From Golubevia sp. BC0850 (taxonomy: Eukaryota > Basidiomycota > Exobasidiomycetes > Golubeviales > Golubeviaceae), in assembly GCA_012976225.1 (NCBI GenBank), contig JAAVVG010000007.1, forward strand, positions 620,001 to 684,000: a stretch of DNA of 64,000 nt, written 5' to 3'. Below are positions 36,580 through 47,468 of the stretch, one piece after another; within the stretch, counting starts at the first letter, position 1, and every line of letters starts with the position of its first letter. The translations under genes were made by a program, and so were the position numbers. The notes beneath the pieces are model-generated. The model was not told where the DNA came from and ran no database searches. It saw only the letters and a program-made list of their open reading frames with translations.

Positions 36580-37148
36580 ATGAGCTCAGGTGCTCCAGAA
36601 GAGACTCCCAAACCGAATCAAGAGAGCAGCCAAACTCAAACAGGCCAGGCTGAGCTTCCTCCGTCGAAGACTCCTCTTCTCTCCCTCCCGGCCCCTGGCG
36701 ATGTGACCTCTCACAGCTCGATCTCTGCCTCTCTGAACTCTGATGGATCGATTTCTATGGACCATCTTGGTCCGATGGTCGTAAGTACATGGGTCCAAAC
36801 CAGCTATCGGCCACGCAGCCAGCATCCCTCTTCTTGTTTCGACTTCTCTCACTCTTCCGACTCTTCTCCCTCAAATCGACCCCTCTTTCTATGAAACTCC
36901 TCAATTTCAATTCAAAGATAAACACAGATGGGGTAAGTCAATTTCCGACACCCTTGCTTCTTGTGAATCTCGCTTGTTTCTCGAACCTTCTCTGATCATT
37001 GGTTTCTGCTCTATCTCAACAGTCCATTTCTAGAATCAACAATTGGTCGACGATGACTCAAGCTGAGAAAGAACGAACTCTAAGAGTAGTTGGAAAGAGG
37101 AATCAAGTTAGGAAGGAAGCTTTGTTGAAGGAGTCGAATCAAGAGTGA
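36580..37148 (+). CDS. small conserved fungal protein with a 15-nt exon
   Basis: Three exons (36580-36780, 36918-36932, 37023-37148) give 113 aa. The C terminus reads DHLGPMV, INTDG, SISRINNWSTM, then ERTLRVVGKRNQVRKEALL. This resembles a small fungal family of unknown function whose signature is LGPMVVNxDGTxSRIxNW followed by RVLxxRN. The middle pentapeptide comes from a 15-nt exon, ATAAACACAGATGGG, flanked by AAAG and GTAAGT. Leaving it out would delete the most conserved part. The N-terminal half is Ser/Pro/Gln-rich. There are no membrane segments. The gene is divergent from NST1 and convergent with the MFS gene. I know of no assigned function. Confidence 0.82.
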
Positions 37149-37525
37149 AAGTTCAAAAAGCGAATATGAGTCAATATGCTGAAGGTTAGACGCTGCTGGG
37201 CTGGGCATTCTAAAGGGGCTGTATTTCTAGATAGACTGGTTGTCATTGACAAGAACTTGAAGACAGATCAGCGATGTGAACAGGGAGAAGGTATGGCTCG
37301 GAGACTGTCAATAGCAGCACTATCACAATGAGGTATGATTCTTTCGGAAAGTGATATCAGAGAAGCCAACAGCATGTCAAATTCTACTCGAGTGAATTTT
37401 GTCGACCCAAAGCTCCAGTAGGAGAGCTTTTCAAGGACTTCTGTTTCCGTCAAGTCACAAGCATACACGCATACACACTCTTCTCTGAGGTGACATTTTT
37501 TCATTTCTTTCAACTTTTCAAAACC
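37149..37525. other. convergent intergenic region
   Basis: 3' flanks of the small conserved gene and of the MFS gene. I see nothing else. Confidence 0.5.
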
Positions 37526-40007
37526 TCAACAGATATATCTAAAACGACTGAATCTATCTCCCTTCATGATTTTAGCCTCGGTTTCAGTTGCAAAGATTCC
37601 ATTATCCCGCAATCCCAGGTTTAGACGCGAAGCCTTGATTCTATTCTTCAATCCACCTTCGACCATCAACTCTTCTACTTCAATCCTCCTCATATTCTCA
37701 GCTTGAAGGACGGCCTCCATCTTCTCGAATTCAGTTGCATCTTCTGTCACCAAGATGATTTCATCACAATCACCTCTCTGACGCCTGAGATTTTCTCTTC
37801 TGATTTTCAACCAGAAGACAGCGGTACTGATCAAAGAGATGATAAGAAGCATCAGAACTAGACCAAAGCCTAGCGAGAAATTCGGAGCATCTTGAGAGCG
37901 AAAAAAAGTCGTTGAAGGTGCACCAAAGATGGCAGCCGATGATGTGATGATTGCTAAAGCGGTAGATTTTTTAAAAGAACCTTCAATACTTGTGCAAGTC
38001 AAGGCTATTGTGTTCGGAATGGCAGGATAGACTGACATAGCAGCGCTGAAAACGAAAAACAAAAAAGTAAAGAGAAAATCAGTTTGGTGTTTGATGGTCA
38101 GTTCTAATTTCGGGTCTGGAGAGAGAAATAGGATGTAAGTAATCTCTCACATGTGAATAAAGATGTAGGAGACAGCGACATTCCGATTGAAAATCAGAAT
38201 CAAGTAAACTATCGCAGCCACTGATCCCAGAACCATGTTGATAAATGCCCTATTTCCTTTTCTATCAGCTAGAAACCCCACTCCGATTGTCGTTACAAAG
38301 GCACATGCATAGATTGGAACTGTCAGCAGATTAGCTTTTGTTGAAGTGAATCCGAGCTGTTGAACGACTGTGGGAGTGAAAAGAGCGAAAGAATACGTCG
38401 CGCCTGAGAAGCCCGCGAAGGCGATGCTTCCGCTGAATACGACAGATGATGAGAAAGTAGATCAGTCTTACAGCAATCTTCTGTCTCATATGTTTAGAGA
38501 GAATGAAAATCAACTCACATCCAAGTCTTGCCGTCGAGAAAAGCTTGTGCAATGGACCTCCATTTAAACAATTCACCTGTGCTTGAAAATTGCTGATCCG
38601 ATGATAATCTCTCAATGACAAATTGTTTTTCTACCTGAGTTAGAAATTTTGCTGTCTCTGGAAAGTCAGGAGTCAAGAAAAAAGATAGACCTCCACAGAC
38701 AACTGTAGCAAGACCGATGATAAAGAAGATCTGTTGACAAAGGTCAGGTTCAATGTCAAACAAAGGAAACGGGTTATTCTTGTTTCATTTCCACTTGGAT
38801 TTCCTGAACTCACATATCTCCATCCTTCAAGACCACCTTTGCCGCCCAGGGAGTTCTCGATTGATGCACTCAAGAAACCCCCCACAAGTCCTGAAACGGC
38901 AGAAGCTGAGAAGAAAATGGCTGCTCGAACTCCAAACTCGGATTTTCTGTACTTTCGAGATACGAATCAAGGAGAAAGATAGAAAGACAATCGAGAGTGG
39001 GGAGAGAAGAGAGAGAGTATAGTAAGTGCAAGTGCATGAAGGCAAAGAAAGGCGACATCATTTGTAACGTGTGCTTCAGCCCTTCTATTCTTTTCCAACC
39101 AATAGAACTCTGGGTTCCGACTAGTCTAATCACCCAGCTAGCTAGTATCAAGTTTCCGGCTGGAAAGATCCCGGCCGGAAAGATCCCGGCCTCGACAGCT
39201 CCCAACAATAGTCGTAAAGAAAGTAGCCCTGCGAAGTTCTGAGCTAGGCCATGACAGCAAGTTAATATTCCAAAAGTTATTGTAATCAAAGTGAGCCAAA
39301 CCGATGGTCTAAGTATTTTTAGTAGAAAATTACTTGGGCTGTTGACATGAAAGTGTTGCAAGAAAGAGATTTTAAGGGATGAGTACATTCTACTTTACTT
39401 CGTTCGGAAATTGACGAGAGCTTGTCAACTTACACTTCACAGATCGCGTAAGGAATGAAGAACAGACCTGAGATAAATAGAAAAGAAGATCCGTGTCTTC
39501 TAAAGTCAGACTGATATTATGAGATTTGAGTTTGGTGACTCGAATCGACACTCACTGATGCAAAGTTGCAGTTGACTAGGAGTCAGCTCAAGACTTTCTG
39601 CAAGACCAAACGTTTTCGCATTGCCTGTCGAGAAGGTGTTTTGACACTTCATCATCAGGTAAAGAAAAGATTAGTGACAAGAGCAAGAACTCACCGATTG
39701 CAGTTCTATCCAAAAAGGTAAAGAATTGAAGCACCGTGATCCAAGGCAGAACTCTGTAATCAATCTTTCTCATTAGATCATTTTCATTGATCTCAGAGTA
39801 ATCTGGAACTTTGGAAGGATTGAAATCTGCTTCCTTCATCTGCCCAATTTGAGGCTGTTCAGCATCGACATTTGAAGAATCATCGACTTGAGACTTTATG
39901 AGACACGGTCTGGAATTCTCCTTTTCAGAACTTGAGACAGTCAATTGACTGATGTGATGTCGTTGTTGAAGCATAGTTGGAAGAAGTTTGAGAGAAGAAA
40001 ACGCCAA
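37526..40007 (-). CDS. major facilitator superfamily anion transporter (Dal5/TNA1-type)
   Basis: Eight exons (39695-40007, 39556-39624, 39434-39467, 39134-39338, 38814-38951, 38519-38730, 38151-38432, 37526-38045) give about 590 aa with every phase matching. The family opening is clear: DLMRKIDYRVLPWITVLQFF, then FLDRTAIGNAKTFGL. It is followed by ICEVPSNFLLKILRPS, GAVEAGIFPAG, a short cytosolic motif YRKSEFGVRAAIFFSAS, ATVVCGGLSFFLTPDFPETA, then AGFSGATYSFALFTPTVV and FLADRKGNRAF. The last exon carries CTSIEGSFKKSTALAI. Twelve membrane segments are expected at the plasma membrane. This family carries allantoate, nicotinate, pantothenate and similar organic anions in yeasts, and the substrate here cannot be told. 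A 15-nt tandem duplication adds AGIFP in a membrane segment. Confidence 0.88.
39162..39191 (+). repeat. 15-bp perfect tandem duplication inside the MFS coding sequence
   Basis: GGAAAGATCCCGGCC occurs twice back to back. In the minus-strand reading frame it makes the peptide EAGIFPAGIFPAGN where relatives have a single EAGFFPG-like motif. The reading frame is kept. Confidence 0.9.
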
Positions 40008-40811
40008 AAAGACTGCGACCGTCGTGGTTTCCTAATTCCTATTGAGGCAACGTACCCTACCAGCTGTGATGATCTTCTGCAGTTATGTATCAGCGCATTT
40101 GATTCTCAAAAAATGGCTTGAAGCTTGAAACTTCGAAGTGGGAACCCTAAACTAATTTCCAATCCCTCTCATACGAAAAGCACTGCCGACAACCCAAATT
40201 CCTCTTCCTTCCCTCCCTTCTCCGGTCTCCCTCCAAAAAGTGCCATCCTCAGTTGATATCCTCTCTGGCCCATTATCAATCGAACTCTTCAATCCGGATA
40301 ATTGAAAAGATTAAGATCCTATTGCCTCTTCCAAACTTTGCACTTCTCAATCCAACTTCATAGTGCAAACGACATTTCTCTACTTCGGTTCGGAAACCTT
40401 CCAACCTCTCTCATCTCATCACAACATCCACAAATCAAGCTGGGTTTCGGTTTCCAAAATTCTCCAGTCCATGTAATGGGAAATTAAACGATGCTTGGCT
40501 TTGATGAATAAAAGTACAGATAGAAGGGGGGAAATGTCAAGGAGAAGAGAGATTAGATGATCTCTCGAATGAAAGACTGGACAAGTACAATTTCGGAAAT
40601 GGCATAATTTCGAATAAAGATTGAAGGCCAATTTGCTGTGATCGATAAGTGGATCATTTGTTCTTGGTTAGACTGTGAAGTGGAAAGAGAAGGAGAGAAA
40701 GGCAGACAAGAGGTGAGATTTGGGACAGGAAGAAGTTCTAGAGTCAGTCTTGTCCGATGTCCTATTGGCAGATACATATTTGAAAAAGTATTTCTAAGTC
40801 CAGATTGTTAG
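40008..40811. other. intergenic, MFS promoter and uS19m 3' flank
   Basis: No gene is recognised. It should hold the promoter of the MFS gene. The opposite end contains the 3' UTR of the mitochondrial uS19 gene. Confidence 0.5.
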
Positions 40812-41504
40812 TCAAAGAAGCTCATAGAAGTGAAACTCCAGAAGGAGGAGGATCTGCCTGTTTGATTTGGCATCCCTCTCTCACTACTCTGTCTCGGCCA
40901 GCTTCATATTGAGAATCTCTGCTGATTGTACGATCGCTATATCATGACACACATCATGATCTCTTGTGTCTTTCCAAGAGAGAGTGCTCTAGCCCAAATT
41001 AAGCAGAGATTGTGCTTGCTTCCTGTCCATTATATTTCTCTCCCTATCGCTACCACACCCTCACTCCCATATCACATCTCGAAAGAGTGTAGATTAGCAA
41101 CTCACCGATAACTGAACCTCTTCCTCGTAGGAGCAAATTCTCCCAACTTGTGTCCCACCATTTCATCTGTCACAGAGATTGGAATGTGAGATTTGCCATT
41201 GTGAATTAAGAACTTGAGACCAACGAAGTTCGGTAGGATTGTGCATGCTCTAGCGTTTGTCCTGATTGGGGTATTATTCTTTAGAGCTTGTTGAAGGTTT
41301 GGGAAGGCGACGAAGAATGGACCTGGAGAAGTGCAAGTAGTTGGTTGGAGTAGGAGTAGGAGTAGGAGTAGGAGTAGGAAAAGAGAGAGAAAGGATGGGT
41401 GAGACTTTGCGTCGTCTTAGATGGATGCTGGATCAGACAGATGGTTGATGAATGTACTCACCTTTCCATGCTGATCGTTTCAGTAAGATGGATGTGGAAT
41501 GCAT
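40812..41504 (-). CDS. RSM19: mitochondrial small-subunit ribosomal protein uS19m
   Basis: Exon 1 (41462-41504) encodes [14 protein letters not shown]. Exon 2 (41106-41322) continues [10 protein letters not shown] and carries the family core: [40 protein letters not shown] and [11 protein letters not shown]. These are hallmarks of uS19, which sits in the head of the small ribosomal subunit. The short length and lack of a eukaryotic cytosolic extension mark the mitochondrial form. After a GTGAGT donor inside the Arg codon a short last exon is needed. A CAAACAG acceptor near 40870 gives [14 protein letters not shown] and a stop at 40812, but this tail is not conserved, so the 3' end is uncertain. 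It is divergent from ADE13, whose ATG is only 100 bp away. Confidence 0.88.
41347..41379 (+). repeat. (GGAGTA)n microsatellite in the uS19m intron
   Basis: About 5.5 perfect copies of the hexamer GGAGTA, wholly inside the 139-nt intron 1 of the mitochondrial uS19 gene. Confidence 0.92.
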
Positions 41505-41604
41505 CTTCTGTGAAAGGTGTTGGTTGGTAGAGTGTCGGGATTAGAAGCAACTTGACTTTTCTTCTTGCCAATAAACAACCCAATCCTCAAATTCAACATT
41601 AATC
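41505..41604. promoter_or_regulatory. 100-bp bidirectional promoter, uS19m and ADE13
   Basis: The two start codons (minus 41504, plus 41605) are separated by exactly 100 bp, so both transcripts must start within it or overlap. The plus-strand side has ATAAACAACCCAATCC, including CCAAT-like sequence, followed by the ADE13 leader. Confidence 0.65.
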
Positions 41605-43915
41605 ATGTCTTCTTTCGATAGCTGGCAATCGCCTCTCTCTGGGTGAGTCAACTTTCAATTTCAATTTCATACACCCAGCTCAGCTAGGCTCAGGTCAGAC
41701 TGAAGGAAAGGCATTTCATCATCAGCTTAACCTTTCTTCTAACCTCAAACTTTCTCCCTCACTTTCAGACGTTATGCCTCCAAAGAAATGTCTTCTCTTT
41801 TCTCAAACGCTGTAAGTGAAAACATTCCATTTGCATCTCCTCTGCTTGATTCTACCTCTAATCTTCCTCCAACTCTTTCCTATCCTATCCTATCCTTTAC
41901 TATCTTCTTCCTGTCTCTTCTCAGACTCGTTTCAGCACCTGGCGTCAACTCTGGCTAAACCTAGCCATCGCAGAGAAAGAATTAGGTTTAGAAATTCCAG
42001 ATGAAGCCATCACTCAGATGAAAGCCAATCTAGTCAGTGTTAATCACAAATCAGAGGGAACGATAGAGAACCTTTTCCACTTTCCTTTGGGAGTTTCTCG
42101 ACTTTGTTCTGACTGAGCCCTCTCCTGGTCCTCCTATTCGACTTCTTCAATCTGGATCCATCCGAATATTCTAGACTTTGGACGCTCCTCAAATGGAAGC
42201 TGCTGCTGAGGAAGAAAAGAAAAGACGTCATGATGTTATGGCTCATGTTCATGTTTTCGGAACTGTCTGTCCCGCTGCTGCTCCTTTCATTCAGTGAGTA
42301 GAAAGTTGACTTCCATAGGACTCTTGCAATATGATCTAGGGTGGTTGAACAAGATAGTTGGACGTCCAGAAGTACTTTAGGAGCTGAAAGAGCTACACAA
42401 TCTGGGGAAAGAAGTTAGAGCCCTACTTTCCTCCCCCCCCCCCATAATCACCTAAATTCCCTCGATAGAACCCAAGAAATTTGAAATTGAATATCTTCTT
42501 ACAATCCAACAGTCTCGGTGCCACTTCCTGTTACGTAACCGACAACGGTAAGTCATCCCAAGTCCTACTCTGTTCAAGAAATAAATTCTCATCCCCCTCT
42601 TTCCTTTTAAATTTCTCTCAGCCGACTTGATCTTCCTAAGATCAGCACTAGATCTTCTTCTTCCTAAGTTAGCTCTAGTAATTCATCGTCTAGCAGCCTT
42701 CGCAGATCAATACAAGGATCTACCAACTCTAGGATTCACCCACATGCAGCCAGCTCAACTTACCACAGTTGGCAAGAGAGCTACTCTTTGGATTCAAGAA
42801 TTGCTTTGGGATTTGAGAAACATTACTAGAGCTAGAGATGATTTGGGTTTTAGAGGTGTGAAGGGGACTACTGGAACTCAAGCTAGTTTCTTACAGTTGT
42901 TTGATGGAGATCATGATAAGGTGAGTAGGTGACTTAGAGAGCTCAGTAAGTTGAAAATCTTCTGAAAACTTGGATTCAGAACCTGATTGTTTTTGTCTCT
43001 CTTGGCTCTACTTCGAATCAGGTCGAAGCTCTAGATGAAAGAGTCACCTCTCTTTTCAATTTCCCTTACGCCATGCCAGTTTGTGGTCAAACCTACTCTC
43101 GTAAAATTGACGTTGATGTTCTTTCATCGTTAGCTTCTTTCTCAGCTTCAGCTTTGAAAATGGCGACCGATATCAGATTACTCTGTCATTTAAAGGAAAT
43201 TGAAGAACCATTCGAGAAAGATCAAATCGGTTCAAGTGCGATGGCTTATAAGAGAAATCCAATGAGAAGTGAAAGGGTTTGTGGATTAGCTAGGTGGTTA
43301 GGCAACACTTTGGGAAGTGCTAGAGAGACTGCTGGTGGACAGTGGATGGAGAGAACTTTGGATGATAGGTGAGTATAGGTCGAGTGAGAGAGAGAGAGAG
43401 AGCACTGGCGGAGGCTTGAGAACTGACATCGCATTCTTTGACTCGTTCATTGCAGTGCCAATCGTCGTATGACTCTTCCAGAATCTTTCCTTACAGCTGA
43501 TGTTCTTTTAACTCTACTTCAAAACATCTCTGAAGGGTTAGTAGTCTACCCTGCCATCATCGCTCGTCACATCGCAGCTGAACTTCCATTCATGGCCACT
43601 GAGAATGTTATCATGGCTATGGTTCGAGCAGGTGGAGATAGACAAATTTGTCATGAAAGGATCAGAGTCCTTTCTCATCAAGCTGCAAAAGTTGTAAAGG
43701 AAGAAGGAGGTGAAAACGATTTGATCGAAAGAATTAAGAAAGACGATTATTTCCAACCTATCGTTTCTAGATTGGATCAACTTTTAGAACCTAAAAGTTT
43801 CACTGGTAGAGCTGAACAACAGGTGGAAAGCTTTTTGAAAAAATGGGTCAATCCGGCTTTGGAACCTTTTCAGGAAAGTATTAAGAAAGCTACTAAGGCT
43901 GAACTTTCGGTTTAG
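41605..43915 (+). CDS. ADE13: adenylosuccinate lyase
   Basis: Eight exons (41605-41642, 41769-41811, 41925-42032, 42175-42293, 42513-42547, 42622-42920, 43022-43368, 43456-43915) give 482 aa, the length of yeast Ade13. It cleaves succinyl-AICAR and adenylosuccinate, releasing fumarate, in two steps of purine synthesis. Key motifs are [10 protein letters not shown] and [12 protein letters not shown] (first active-site regions), [19 protein letters not shown] with the catalytic His, and the fumarase-superfamily signature [17 protein letters not shown] with the flexible catalytic Ser loop. C-terminal helices read [26 protein letters not shown] repeat lies in intron 2. One donor is GTCAGT (after NL in exon 3), weaker than its neighbours. 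Confidence 0.95.
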
Positions 43916-44297
43916 TTGGATTGGTCTTCTCTTTTTGTTCGCTTTCAATATTCTATAGACTTGTTCAGCTCAATCTAATTTGTTTCGAATCCCATGTGTG
44001 GATCAGAGTGGCAGCGTGGCAGCAAGCCGGAGAGCTCAGGCGCTCAGATGCAGACAGAGACCTGGAACGGACTTCTACAGTAATCTTTGAAACTTCTGGT
44101 TTAAGCTTTGAGGATTCAAATATGTGTCTAGTTGGATCGGTCGGTGCTTTGGTCAAGTAGGACCATGTACAACAACACGCCCCCAAGTCCGGCGTGTGCC
44201 GATCTCTTTGAGACCCATGAGGGCATGTGGAATTGGTTGTGGTCCCACCTCCCTTTCTTCTGCTGTTTTCCTTTCAACTCTTACTGAAATTCTGAAG
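43916..44297. other. intergenic between ADE13 and the amidohydrolase gene
   Basis: Tandem spacing of about 380 nt. The amidohydrolase frame is open upstream to 44124, so its start could lie up to 170 nt earlier than chosen. Nothing else is seen. Confidence 0.45.
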
Positions 44298-45578
44298 ATG
44301 AGAAGTCCAATCTCTCAATCAACCGTTCTGAACAGAGTTTTAGGTTCAAGACTTAACTGCAAGATCGATCTTCATTCTCATCACGTTCCACCAGCCTATC
44401 TCTCTGCAATCTCAAAGCTTCAACCAACGCACATCGACGGAATCCCAATCTCGCTTTGTTCAGAAGCATTGGCCTGGACTCCAGAGAAGCAAATTCAACA
44501 TCAAGACGCGCTTTCCATCTCCAAAACCTATCTCTCCATTTCCTCTCCCGGAACTCATCTCACTCCTGGAGATAACTCATCTGCAAGAACTTTGACCAGA
44601 GAATGTAACGATTGGACTTTCAAACATTTATGTTCTTCCTCAAAGTATGGTGGTAGGATTGGAATGTTTGCAAGTCTGCCTTTACCGGACGTCGATGGAT
44701 CCATCGAAGAGATCAAAAGAGTTGAAAAGGATTTCGGTTTAAGCTCCTTCATCGTGATGACAAACTCTCATGGAATTTACTTAGGAGACAAGATTTTTGA
44801 CAAAGTATGGGAAGAATTGGATACGATTAAAGGGTTGATTAGTCTTCATCCCACTGCCCCTTGCATCAGGCTAAAGAAGTGTACTTCCGACACTCCTATC
44901 ATCTCTAGCTTCTGGAATGCTTCATCGGTCGTGAATGAATTAGATGTTGAAGATCATGGGATGGCTATGGTTCACGGAAACCCGTTACTGTCAAGATATT
45001 TCGACCCATTAATTGAATTCCAGTTCGAAACTGCCAGAGCTTTAACGTCTTTATTACTCTCTGGTTCTTTCTCCAAATTTCCTAACATCCGCTACTTAGT
45101 TCCGCATGCAGGAGGGTCTCTGCCATGTCTCTTAGATAGAGTTATCAGTATAGCCCCCTTTCTTTCTCAAGAGGGGAACCAAAAGAGTTTGGAACCAGAG
45201 GAAATGAGAGCTCTATTGCATAACAGATGTGTCTTTGATTTAGCTGGAGCTCCATTTCCAAGACAAATAGAAGGTCTTCTACCTCATCTGAATCGTCCTA
45301 GCACACAACTGGTTTACGGATCTGATTTTCGTGAGTTTTCTCGAAAGTCTCAACTGGTCACTTTTGCAATTTTGTTTCTGTGTTTTCATCCCTTTCTGAC
45401 TCAGCTTGTTCTCCTCCTGGTCTTATTCTGACTTGCCCATGACGGCGGAACAGCTTGGACATCTACCAAGAGCGCGTTGGAAAGACTCAGAGAGGCTGAA
45501 GAATGGCTATCACAACGATGGACGGTAGCAGACCAAGAGAGGATCTGGAGTGGAAACGCCGAGAAGCTGATGCGCTGA
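44298..45578 (+). CDS. metal-dependent amidohydrolase (ACMSD / resorcylate decarboxylase-like)
   Basis: Two exons (44298-45330, 45454-45578) give about 385 aa. The start at 44298 (MRSPISQSTVLNRV) leaves a short leader before the first metal motif, KIDLHSHHVPPAYL. An ATG upstream at 44124 is possible. Downstream are RIGMFASLPLPDVDGSIEEI, GLISLHPTAP with the conserved His-Pro, RYLVPHAGGSLPCLLDR with a metal or catalytic His, and VYGSDF joined across the intron to PWTSTKSAL with the conserved Asp. The tail WSGNAEKLMR matches the family's GNA helix. The order and spacing fit amidohydrolase family 2, whose members decarboxylate or hydrolyse small aromatic acids. The substrate is not known. It lies directly downstream of ADE13, with no clear functional link. 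Confidence 0.85.
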
Positions 45579-46411
45579 TTGAATGGAATGAAACAATCTT
45601 TTTATCGTCAAACTGGCCTCTTGGCTGATTGGACGCATTCACTCCTTTCTGCGACAGAATTGCTGCTCAGGCTGGATGAATGCGAGGACAAGGGAGATGC
45701 ATGAGAACATGAGTCAAGTCGAAAGATTTCAAAGAAGCTCTGATTGCAAACTAGTACCTGGGCTGCTAAAGAGGAGAGTCGGAAAGAAGTCTGCAGAGCA
45801 AGTTCAGCACTCAGCTTGAGAAGTTTTCAAAAGTGTAATTAAGTTTCTCAAAATTCGTTTCCCAACGGACATCGTTCCCTTGTGAGAGCAGGAGTCGATC
45901 AAAGGAAGGAACCGATTAGATCAGAGAAATGACCTGCGTCAGGGGGTTCACGTTTCGTGACGATGAAAAATCTGCGAGAGGAACCCCACTTCTCGAGCTC
46001 CTCCTTCTTTCCTGCTCAAGTATATAGTGATACATAGGGACTTTGGAAGCTCAAACACCGTCAGAGGATGAAGTCATCTACATGCAAAAGCACTTGTTCC
46101 TGCGTTCCTGGCGGAAGAATCATAATTCCTGCCCGACTCCGTTGACGACGCGCCAATCCACTCAAGGGTTGTCACTTGAACGACCATCCTCGAAATCGAA
46201 CCCTATGAGATTCTAAGGTTTAGAATCAAAAACTTTGCTGAGATGCAGGATGAAGCCTTCGGATCAGAGGGAACTGATCTTCCTTTGCAGGATGGATGTG
46301 AGTACCCCTCGAAAGGCATAAAAGCCACAGTTTTCTCGAAGGTCTTATTTGCTCCTCTTTCTCAATCTCTCTCCATCTTCAACTCCCTCTCCACTTTCAA
46401 ACAGCTTCAAA
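45579..46411. promoter_or_regulatory. intergenic with a TATA-like box before a secreted-protein gene
   Basis: Mostly featureless. GCATAAAAG at 46316-46324 lies 88 nt before the ATG of the secreted-protein gene, at a distance suited to a TATA box, followed by a C/T-rich leader (CTCCTCTTTCTCAATC). Confidence 0.5.
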
Positions 46412-47468
46412 ATGATCTCTTTCACTAAATCTCTGCTTGCTCTAGCTCCCCTAGTCTCTGTCGCTTTCTCAAGACAGATCCCGGCCCCTGTCACCCCTTC
46501 ATCCCAAGAATCTAAACCTGCCAGCCCTCTCACTGGTAGAGCTGAGAACTGTGAACATTGTTATACGTAAGTGAAGACTTGTCGAGGCCAGGCGACCCAC
46601 GTCTCAATCACTCACCACCGCCCTTTCTTCTCCAGCTGTGTCAACTTCTACCCTTCTCAGAGGGTTCTAGCCTTTGTCGGTTCGATGACAGTTCCCTCCA
46701 GAAATGATCCTCTGGCCTCCGGAGCAGTCAACTACCTCTGGCCCGGCGTTCAAACAGACAATGCTGCTGCAACCGTCCTCCAGACAGTCCTCGAAGGAAA
46801 CACTGGTAAGTCGTTGATGGATTTCCTTATGCCGATTTCTGCTGGAGCTGGAACTATTGGGTAAGGAGGAGCCGGATGACGAGAAGGAGGGCCTTCTTTT
46901 CTTCATCTGTAACCCTGCGCTTTTCAAGAGCTCATCATCATCTCTCTTTTTTCTTGGCTTTACATCTCAGATGATGGTGCTTTCAACAGATTCCAAAATT
47001 GGTTAGCTGGGCCCGCAAACACCTACGGAGTTCACTCAGACAACTACGTCGGAGTCTCCCTTAATGAGAAATTGTCCTTCTCTATGAAGATCAGCGCTGA
47101 TGGTAACTCTTGGGACATCGACTCCAACGGGGCCAAGAACAACTATCAAATCCATGATGACTTCACTCAAGCTGTCTTCTGCGGAGAATTCTACAATTCC
47201 GGATGGAATTTTGGCGACCTGGTCTTCGAGGATGTCCAAATCGTTGTACAAGGAAGTGATGCATCCTTCTGTGTCTCTGGGGGTCAATCTCAAACTGGTG
47301 GAGCCATTGGAACCTTTGGAGATGTCTGTGAGTATTTCACGTGGCGACGCCCCCTGGTTTTTCAGACCGCTGACTCCCCCTCTCTCGCCCTTGTCTTCAG
47401 CTTATGTTTTCGATGGCAACGGAAACACGGTTTGCAACATTTCTTATCTTAAGATCCAACATGCTTAA
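46412..47468 (+). CDS. secreted beta-rich protein, possibly concanavalin A/eqolisin-like fold
   Basis: Four exons (46412-46566, 46636-46805, 46971-47327, 47401-47468) give 249 aa. The N terminus MISFTKSLLALAPLVSVAFS is a clear signal peptide. The mature part has VLAFVGSMTVPSRNDP, YLWPGVQTDN and TVLQTVLEGN, a pattern resembling small secreted concanavalin A-like proteins related to G1 peptidases (a tryptophan strand, then a LQxVL strand). Later strands read VHSDNYVGVSLNEKLSF, GWNFGDLVFEDVQIVV and the ending NISYLKIQHA. I do not see the Gln/Glu pair of active eqolisins with confidence, so enzymatic activity should not be assumed. A TATA-like box lies upstream. Confidence 0.72.

Noticed and set aside
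42040-42252. Minus-strand open frame within ADE13
   Set aside because: It spans an ADE13 intron and part of an exon on the opposite strand, with no coding features.
46140-46250. tRNA B-box-like sequence (GGGTTCGATTTC on the minus strand)
   Set aside because: No A box or cloverleaf could be formed around it.
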